Notes under the pieces: generated by a model
Seen by the model: the letters and a program-made list of their open reading frames with translations, nothing else
Database searches by the model: none
What the model was told of the DNA's origin: nothing
Part shown: positions 41,371-47,176 of the stretch, one piece after another
Layout of the letters: every line of letters begins with the position of its first letter
Position numbering within the stretch: position 1 is the stretch's first letter
Position numbers and translations under genes: made by a program
NCBI GenBank assembly: GCA_017309275.1
Contig: JAFKLT010000072.1
Coordinates: 1 to 47,176 of the forward strand
Reading direction: 5' to 3'
Length of the DNA stretch: 47,176 nucleotides
DNA from: Sphingomonadales bacterium
GTDB lineage: Bacteria; Pseudomonadota; Alphaproteobacteria; Sphingomonadales; Sphingomonadaceae

Positions 41371-43133
41371 TAGGCGGCCGCCCGTGCGACGATGGCGTCG
41401 GCCAGTTGGCGACGGGTTTCGGCGGCGTCGGCCAGCCGCGCCTTCAGGGCATCGCACAGGGCCATGAGGGCATCGACCCTGGCGACGATGCGCTGTTGTT
41501 CGGCGAGAGGTGGGATCGGGATCGGCAGACGATTCAATATCGAGTGATTTAGGTTAGACATGGTTGAGCCAACCGACTCCCCGCCTAGGAATTCCCGTGC
41601 GTAGCGAGATCTAAAGAAGAGCGCCAAATACTCTTGCAGATCGTGCGACGCAAAGCGGGCTCTGAAGCTCCCAGTGCCGCAAAGCCATCCAGCTTCACGT
41701 TCAGTGACGACGGCTAAGCGGCCTACTTCGCCACGTCGCGCGAAAACGATGTCGCCTGCTCGCAGTTTATATGATTCAAGCTTTGCTGCCTTTTCTTCCG
41801 GCAACGAGACTGAGAGATCCTCGATGATCTTATCTCGAACCATATGTGAGGGATTTATTAATGGAATGCCGTCTGACACATAGTCGGACTGATGAATCAT
41901 GGTACCAAATGGACCAGTTGCAAGTTCAGCAGTATAATTGCCAAAGTACTCCCAAGCCCACCCGGTCGGCAACGCGAATGCCGGCTCCCAATTGCTTGGA
42001 AAATTGATAGGTTTGCGTTTAGCAATCACACCCTCTTTTTCCATATTGGCGGCTGCCCTGTTCAGCTCGCTGATCAGGACCTTGCCCGGCTCATCCGCAG
42101 CATCCTGCTCTAACAACTTACCGCGCACGGCAAGGTCGATGATGGTTTGCTTGAGAGCGCCGATGCTCAGTTCAGTCGTGAAGAGGGTGTCGAAATGCCC
42201 TTCCAGCCGCGCCCAATTGGCGGCGAGGCCTGCCGCATCCGAGCTATTCACCAATGTCGCGAGGAGGGCCTCCACCAGCGCCTGATGCGCGACCAGGGCG
42301 TCCGCGCTCTCCCGCTCCAGCGCATCGCACAGGGCCATGAGTTCGTCGACCTTGGAGACGATGCGGCGTTGTTCTGCGAGGGGCGGGAAAGGCAACGGCG
42401 TTGCTTCGAAATATGCGCGAGTAACGCGTTTCTGGCCCGCGGTACCGGTCATTTGCTTCTCGCCGTTAGCCAGAAACGAGCCGGTCTTCATCGTCAGAAG
42501 AATGTATCGCCGATTTAGGTCGTCGGACCAAGGTCGGGCAACGTGCAATTCAGTCGTGCCGGCCCCGATGCCATTACAAAGATTTTGGAAGATCGCGGCC
42601 TTTCCGTTTTCGAAGCAGGGCGTGATCTTGGCTAAACCAAGATCGCCGTCCGCAAAATGCGTGAAGCCCTTCTTGATCTCAGCCCACCGGCGGATTTCGG
42701 CCTCATGCTCGCCGGAAATGCTCGTTGAAATCATCGCCATTGGGACAAATGACGCCTCTGCATCATCCCCAACCGAGTTACTTGGGCTGATTTCTGCGAT
42801 CGCCCCAAGCTGAGTCCAAGCCCAACCAGGTGGCATGGCCGCGAGGTCATCAGGCATTGACGCAATAGACTTTGGCTTTCGCGCTAGGCCTGCTTTGACC
42901 TTGGCTGCGCACGCCCTCGAAAGTCTTTCGAGCGCTTCCTTTGCAGGCTCATCCTTGGGGTCTTGCTGCACCAGCCTCCCGCCCACCGCCAGATCCAGAA
43001 TCAGCGCCCGAAGCCGCTCAATTCCGTAGAGGCTGATCCGCTTTCTACCGCTGCGACCGCCCCTGCTCTTCTGCTGGATTGCGCCGGTCCAGATGTCGAG
43101 ATTGTCGGCTACCAGCGCCGCAATGTCGCTCAC
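41370..43133 (-). CDS. hsdS: Type I restriction-modification specificity subunit
   Basis: HsdS sets the bipartite DNA target of the type I enzyme. The 587-residue protein has two target-recognition domains, about 95-260 and 385-545. Each is followed by a copy of the conserved spacer helix: PPLAEQRRIVSKVDELMALCDALE near 250-275 and PPLAEQQRIVARVDALMALCDALK near 545-570. These helices set the spacing between half-sites. An N-terminal helix segment (GIERLRALILDLAVGGRLV) recurs in the middle (IGALKQTIIDLAVRGKLL), confirming the duplicated layout. It starts with GTG 43133 in a 4-base overlap with the hsdM stop and its own stop overlaps the ATPase start. Specificity cannot be predicted. Confidence 0.95.
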   Translation of the reverse strand: MSDIAALVADNLDIWTGAIQQKSRGGRSGRKRISLYGIERLRALILDLAVGGRLVQQDPKDEPAKEALERLSRACAAKVKAGLARKPKSIASMPDDLAAMPPGWAWTQLGAIAEISPSNSVGDDAEASFVPMAMISTSISGEHEAEIRRWAEIKKGFTHFADGDLGLAKITPCFENGKAAIFQNLCNGIGAGTTELHVARPWSDDLNRRYILLTMKTGSFLANGEKQMTGTAGQKRVTRAYFEATPLPFPPLAEQRRIVSKVDELMALCDALERESADALVAHQALVEALLATLVNSSDAAGLAANWARLEGHFDTLFTTELSIGALKQTIIDLAVRGKLLEQDAADEPGKVLISELNRAAANMEKEGVIAKRKPINFPSNWEPAFALPTGWAWEYFGNYTAELATGPFGTMIHQSDYVSDGIPLINPSHMVRDKIIEDLSVSLPEEKAAKLESYKLRAGDIVFARRGEVGRLAVVTEREAGWLCGTGSFRARFASHDLQEYLALFFRSRYAREFLGGESVGSTMSNLNHSILNRLPIPIPPLAEQQRIVARVDALMALCDALKARLADAAETRRQLADAIVARAAA

Positions 43134-44602
43134 GCCCCGCCCCCCAATGCATCGGACATAATATCCTTCAACTGATCGCGGATCGACTGGATGCCCGCCT
43201 GCTGCTTGTCATACCGGGCCAGCAATTCGTTGGGATCATGGCTTTCAGCCTCGGGCGTGTGGGGGTTCTTGAGATCAAGGTTGTGTCCGCGCGCCGCAAC
43301 ATCGGCGGCGCTGATCTTCCACGCCTGCTCGGTTTCTCTGCGGGCGCGGAAGCCATCGGCCTCTTCGCCCCACCAAGCTTGCTCTGCTTCGAACTCCTCG
43401 AACCGCATCGGCTTGGTCTTGTTGTAGCTGGTGATCCCTTCCGGATAGGGGTGTTCATAGAACCAGACATTCTTCGTCGGCGTGCCTTTGGTGAAGAACA
43501 GGATGTTGGTCCTGATGCCGGTATAGGGCGCGAACACGCCGCCCGGCAGGCGCACGATGGTGTGGAGGTTGCACTCTTCGATCAGGCTCCGCTTCATTGT
43601 GGACTTCACGCCTTCGCCGAACAGGAATCCATCGGGCAGAACTACAGCAGCGCGGCCGCCGGCCTTCAGCAGCTTGATGATCAGCGCAACAAATAGATCA
43701 GCGGTCTCGCGAGTGCGCAGCGACGCAGGGAAGTTCTGCTCGATCCCGTCTTGCTCCATTCCCCCGAAGGGAGGGTTAGTAGCGATAACAGGCACACGAT
43801 CACGGTCGCCATAGTCGCGATAGGGCTTTTCGAGCGTGTTGCCGTGGATGATTCCACTCGGCGTATCGATGCCATGCAGAATCATGTTCGTAATGCACAG
43901 CATATGCGGCAGCGCTTTTTTCTCCACGCCGCGAATGGTCTTTTGGAGCAACGCCTCATCGTCGTGATTGCGAACCGATTTTCGCTTGTGGTCGATCGCG
44001 CAGGTCAGGAAGCCGCCGGTGCCGCAAGCGGGATCGAAAACGACTTCGTCGAGGCGCGGGTTTAGACGATCGATTATGAAGCGCGTGACCGCGCGCGGGG
44101 TGTAAAATTCACCCGCGTTCCCCGCGCTTTGAAGATCCTTCAAAATCTGTTCGTAGATCGCGCCGAAGGTGTGGCGATCTTCGCTGTTGTTGAAGTCGAT
44201 CTCGTTGATCTTGTTGACCACCTGCCGCATCAGCGTGCCGGACTTCATATAGTTGTAAGTGTCTTCGAAAACGTCGCGCACGATCTTGGCGCGCTTGGCG
44301 ACCTCGCCGCTGGCGGTAAGGTCTCCCTTCAGTTTGGGAAACAGTTGCAGGTTGATGAAATCGAGCAATGCGTCGCCCGTCATTCCCTCTCGGTCTGCCG
44401 CCCAGTTTCGCCAGCGCAAATGTTCGGGGATTGGCGAGACAAAGCCTTCATCGACCAGCTCCAGCTCTGCCTCGCGATCATCCAGAATCTTCAGGAAGAA
44501 CATCCAGACAAGCTGGCTGATGCGCTGCGCGTCACCATCGACGCCGACATCCTTCCGCATGATGTCCTGGATGGATTTTATGACGCCGGAAACATTGCTC
44601 AT
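43130..44602 (-). CDS. hsdM: Type I restriction-modification methyltransferase subunit
   Basis: HsdM methylates adenine in the recognised site, using S-adenosylmethionine, and is needed for both modification and restriction. The 490-residue protein has the N-terminal helical HsdM domain, then the catalytic domain with SAM-binding DPACGTGG at 190-197 and catalytic NPPF at 276-279. [13 protein letters not shown] just before is typical. Length is normal. The ATG at 44602 overlaps the hsdR stop as ATGA. The motifs are intact, so methylation should work even if restriction does not (see hsdR). Confidence 0.97.
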   Translation of the reverse strand: MSNVSGVIKSIQDIMRKDVGVDGDAQRISQLVWMFFLKILDDREAELELVDEGFVSPIPEHLRWRNWAADREGMTGDALLDFINLQLFPKLKGDLTASGEVAKRAKIVRDVFEDTYNYMKSGTLMRQVVNKINEIDFNNSEDRHTFGAIYEQILKDLQSAGNAGEFYTPRAVTRFIIDRLNPRLDEVVFDPACGTGGFLTCAIDHKRKSVRNHDDEALLQKTIRGVEKKALPHMLCITNMILHGIDTPSGIIHGNTLEKPYRDYGDRDRVPVIATNPPFGGMEQDGIEQNFPASLRTRETADLFVALIIKLLKAGGRAAVVLPDGFLFGEGVKSTMKRSLIEECNLHTIVRLPGGVFAPYTGIRTNILFFTKGTPTKNVWFYEHPYPEGITSYNKTKPMRFEEFEAEQAWWGEEADGFRARRETEQAWKISAADVAARGHNLDLKNPHTPEAESHDPNELLARYDKQQAGIQSIRDQLKDIMSDALGGGA

Positions 44603-46950
44603 TCGTTGGATGCCTGACCGTAAAGTTGTTCTTCGAGTTCGGTAAGGGCCGCGTCATAGGCATCCTTGCCGCCGAACGCACCCTTGATGATCTCGATCGG
44701 CGTTCCGATGCGATCGAAGGGCTGAAGGCGCAAGACTTTCGTATCCTCGATAGTCGAGATTCCTTCATCGGCATATTTGTCGAGCAAGGCCTCCAGCACA
44801 GCGCGCGCCTTTTCGCCGTACTTGGTAAAATAGTTCCGCTTTTTTACGTTGTCCGCCCGTTCGCGGCGGGTCAGCGGCGGCGCGCCGAAAGCCACGTGAA
44901 CGAGTAGGTCGAAATCGCCGAAATCCTTGCCGACCTCCTCGGCGAGATTTTCCAGAACGACACCACGTTGCTCAAGCTCGTCGATGATCGCCTGCTTCCG
45001 TTCGCTGGCGTTCCAGTGCCAGATGAAATCGTCGAGCGACCCATATTCCGAAGCGATCTGCTTTCGCGCAAAATCGCGATAGGACTCTGTGACCAGGCGC
45101 CCATCGCTGCCGACATATTCAATCCGCTCATTCAGGACGCGCGCCGGTACGCCGCTGACGACCAGTTTCCTGGACCCCGTCGGATAGTCGAAATCCTCGC
45201 CATCCTCATCTTCGTCATCGGTCGACGGGTCAGGTGGCACGGGCGGATCGTCGTTACCCGGCTCGTAAATCACGACGGGTTCGCCATCGAAATCGGGATC
45301 GCGGAAAAGCTCGGTCGCCCGCTTGAAGTCCACGATATTGAAAAAGAACTTGTTATTGTCTTCGTCGATCCGCGTGCCGCGGCCGATAATCTGCTTGAAC
45401 ATGGTCATCGAGTTGATCGTCCGGTCCAGCACGATCAGCTTACAGGTTTTTGCATCGACGCCGGTGGTTAGCAGCTGCGACGTTGTCGCGATGACTGGAT
45501 AGGGTTGTTCAGGGTCAATGAAGTTATCGAGCTGAGCTTTGCCTTCGTTGCTGTCTCCCGTGATGCGCATGACATATTTGGGATTATCGCGCGCCAACTT
45601 ACCGGCGGCGTTGACGATAGCTTGGCGCATGCGCTCCGCGTGGTCGATGTCTTCGCAGAAGATGATTGTCTTCGCCATCGGGTCAGTGGCGTTGAGGAAT
45701 TTCATCACCCGGTCTGCGACGAGTTTTGTTCGCTGGTTGAGGACTAAAATTCGGTCCATGTCAGCGCGATTATATTCGCGGACCTCAATCTCATGGCCGA
45801 GGTCATCCTTCATTCCGGCCGGAGGAGTCCACCCCATGACATCGCGGTCGATGTCGATCCTGATGACCTTGTATGGCGCAAGAAACCCGTCCTCGATGCC
45901 TTGCTTCAGAGTGTAGGTGTACACAGGCTCACCAAAATAGGTGATGTTGGAAACATACTCTGTCTCCTTGGGCGTTGCGGTCATCCCGACTTGAATTGCG
46001 CCCGAGAAATATTCGAGAATTTCCTTCCAGGCGCTATCGTCAGACGCGCTTCCGCGATGGCACTCGTCCACTACGATCAGATCGAAAAAGTCGCGCGAGA
46101 CCGATTTGAAAATCTTGTCCCCTTCCTCAGGTCCGGTGAGGGCTTGATACAGGCCAAGATGAATCTCGTAGGCTGGGTCGATCCTCCGATTTTTCACTTT
46201 CGTCATCGCCTCGCCAAACGGTTTGAAATCGTTGACGAGCGTCTGATCGACCAAGATGTTGCGGTCGGCCAAGAACAATATGCGCTTCGCCGTGCCCGCT
46301 TTCCACAGTCGCCAAATGATCTGGAAAGTCGTGTAGGTTTTGCCGGTTCCCGTCGCCATCACCAGAAGAACCCGATTTTGGCCCTTCGCTATTGCCTCAA
46401 CGGAACGATTGATCGCCTCCACCTGATAGTAACGGGGCTCTTTGTTCGACCCGTCGTTGAAATAGGGTTGCTCGACTAAGGCTCGCTCGGCGGGCTCGAT
46501 GCCGTGAAACTTACGGTAGCGATCGTAAAGCAAGTCGGGGTCGGGGAATGCGTCTAAGCCGAATTCAGTTTCGATGACGTCGCCATCTGGTGCTGCGCGA
46601 TTATGGGAAGCGAAGCCATCACCGTTCGAACTAAACGCACTCGGAAGGTCGAGAATTCCCGCATATCCCAATGCTTGTTGCAAGCCTGAGCTCACACCGT
46701 AGTTATTGTCTATGGCCTCAACGATCGCGAGCGGCAATCCTGGGTGCAACGAGAGAACATAGTCAGCGAATTTCTTCTTCTTTTTGTTGCGGGAAGAGAG
46801 CTGACCGCGAACGATAACGGGGCCGGGGGTCAACGTGACTTCGCGACGAATTTGGGCGAGCGGATTCCAGCCGGCCTGCTTCAGCGCAGGCGTGATAAAG
46901 AGGTCGCAAATATCACTTTCGCTGAGCCTCTTCTTCTCGATTTCGTCCAC
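44599..46950 (-). CDS. hsdR: Type I restriction-modification restriction subunit, nuclease Lys replaced
   Basis: The translocating restriction subunit, EcoEI-like. Numbered from GTG 46950, it has an N-terminal PD-(D/E)xK nuclease region, SF2 helicase motor (MATGTGKT 198-205, DECH 295-298, later GRGTRID) and a helical C-terminus that binds the methylase. The nuclease core reads ADY (D63) then VEAIDNN: acid E78 is present, but the lysine expected at residue 80 is Ile, encoded by ATA (46711-46713), a rare codon in this GC-rich DNA. Loss of that lysine should abolish cleavage. GTG 46992 is an alternative start, but a TATAAG promoter element ends 12 bases upstream of it, so I prefer 46950. First gene of the five-gene operon. 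Confidence 0.92.
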   Translation of the reverse strand: MDEIEKKRLSESDICDLFITPALKQAGWNPLAQIRREVTLTPGPVIVRGQLSSRNKKKKKFADYVLSLHPGLPLAIVEAIDNNYGVSSGLQQALGYAGILDLPSAFSSNGDGFASHNRAAPDGDVIETEFGLDAFPDPDLLYDRYRKFHGIEPAERALVEQPYFNDGSNKEPRYYQVEAINRSVEAIAKGQNRVLLVMATGTGKTYTTFQIIWRLWKAGTAKRILFLADRNILVDQTLVNDFKPFGEAMTKVKNRRIDPAYEIHLGLYQALTGPEEGDKIFKSVSRDFFDLIVVDECHRGSASDDSAWKEILEYFSGAIQVGMTATPKETEYVSNITYFGEPVYTYTLKQGIEDGFLAPYKVIRIDIDRDVMGWTPPAGMKDDLGHEIEVREYNRADMDRILVLNQRTKLVADRVMKFLNATDPMAKTIIFCEDIDHAERMRQAIVNAAGKLARDNPKYVMRITGDSNEGKAQLDNFIDPEQPYPVIATTSQLLTTGVDAKTCKLIVLDRTINSMTMFKQIIGRGTRIDEDNNKFFFNIVDFKRATELFRDPDFDGEPVVIYEPGNDDPPVPPDPSTDDEDEDGEDFDYPTGSRKLVVSGVPARVLNERIEYVGSDGRLVTESYRDFARKQIASEYGSLDDFIWHWNASERKQAIIDELEQRGVVLENLAEEVGKDFGDFDLLVHVAFGAPPLTRRERADNVKKRNYFTKYGEKARAVLEALLDKYADEGISTIEDTKVLRLQPFDRIGTPIEIIKGAFGGKDAYDAALTELEEQLYGQASNE

Positions 46951-47004
46951 AGTGCCCCCAAAGTGCCGAAAGGTGTCGCGCGGATCGCGCACACTTACCA
47001 GTAT

Positions 47005-47032
47005 CTTATATAGAAAGCTCGATTAGCTGTAA
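47005..47032 (-). promoter_or_regulatory. Predicted sigma-70 promoter of the hsd operon
   Basis: Read leftward, TTACAG (47027-47032) and TATAAG (47005-47010, inside TATATAAGAT) are separated by 16 bases. The -10 is good and the -35 only partly matches. Transcription would begin near 46998, close to GTG 46992 and about 48 bases before GTG 46950. Confidence 0.4.
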
Positions 47033-47076
47033 GCGCTGTTTCCGGGCCACCTTGCGTCGTGGGGTGATCGCGTCAG

Positions 47077-47176
47077 ATGATGGGCTGTATGGATGACGAC
47101 AGCCTTGCGAGCGCACTGGACACCTACACTGGAGTGGCTCGGGAGCCTGTTTGTCGACCGGAGTTGCTCGGTGCGA
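47077..47176 (+). CDS. Possible start of a gene running off the right edge
   Basis: An open frame of 33 codons with nearby start choices at 47077, 47080 and 47089, reading MMGCMDDDSLASALDTYTG and onward to the window end. Divergent from hsdR. There is no clear ribosome site and no recognised family, so it is only a candidate. Confidence 0.25.
   Translation, partial: MMGCMDDDSLASALDTYTGVAREPVCRPELLGA

Overview
The window looks like chromosomal DNA of a GC-rich alphaproteobacterium of the order Sphingomonadales, with Sphingopyxis or Sphingomonas-like genera most likely. The grounds are the GcrA cell-cycle regulator, a PEPxxWA-type C-terminal sorting signal, a large TonB-dependent receptor beside catabolic genes, MetZ-type methionine synthesis and strong third-position GC. 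The genus is an inference. No intact rRNA, tRNA, CRISPR array, transposase or integrase was seen.

Positions 1-14,700 are housekeeping. They hold an SDR oxidoreductase (cut by the edge), then uvrC, a hotdog thioesterase, recO, leuB, metZ, apaG and a LysR regulator, all rightward and tightly packed. These are followed by a leftward parE and class A-like serine hydrolase pair, an outer-membrane barrel protein, a leftward gcrA and thioesterase pair, an ABC-2 permease, hspQ and a YIP1-like membrane protein. Several convergent pairs end in perfect or near-perfect hairpins that overlap both stop codons.

Positions 14,700-22,800 are a complete Kdp potassium-uptake locus. A leftward operon encodes a 27-residue membrane peptide, KdpF, KdpA, KdpB, KdpC and the response regulator KdpE. 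The sensor kinase KdpD is divergent, and the shared intergenic region carries helically phased direct repeats that could bind KdpE. A chromate-transporter family gene follows.

Positions 24,100-30,250 form a sulfate-ester scavenging cassette: a TonB receptor, an AtsK/TauD-type Fe(II)/2-oxoglutarate dioxygenase and a periplasmic sulfatase. A secreted PEP-CTERM protein follows on the other strand.

Positions 31,000-47,000 are a defence island with two modules. The first is a kinase-fold/SF1-helicase fusion overlapping a two-HKD phospholipase D-family nuclease, the architecture I recall as Mokosh type I. Its kinase domain has lost the catalytic residues, and a convergent S-4TM putative pore-forming protein shares a CTAG with the nuclease stop. 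The second is a five-gene, zero-gap operon, hsdR-hsdM-hsdS-(OLD-like ATPase/TOPRIM)-HNH. Its HsdR carries isoleucine (a rare ATA codon) where the PD-(D/E)xK nuclease lysine should be. Between the modules lies a 34-base fragment resembling the 3' half of tRNA-Thr(CGT), a plausible attachment-site fossil. The two best candidates for something not yet described are the OLD/TOPRIM-HNH pair embedded in an R-M operon with an apparently dead restriction nuclease, and the pseudokinase-helicase/PLD pair with a possible membrane effector.
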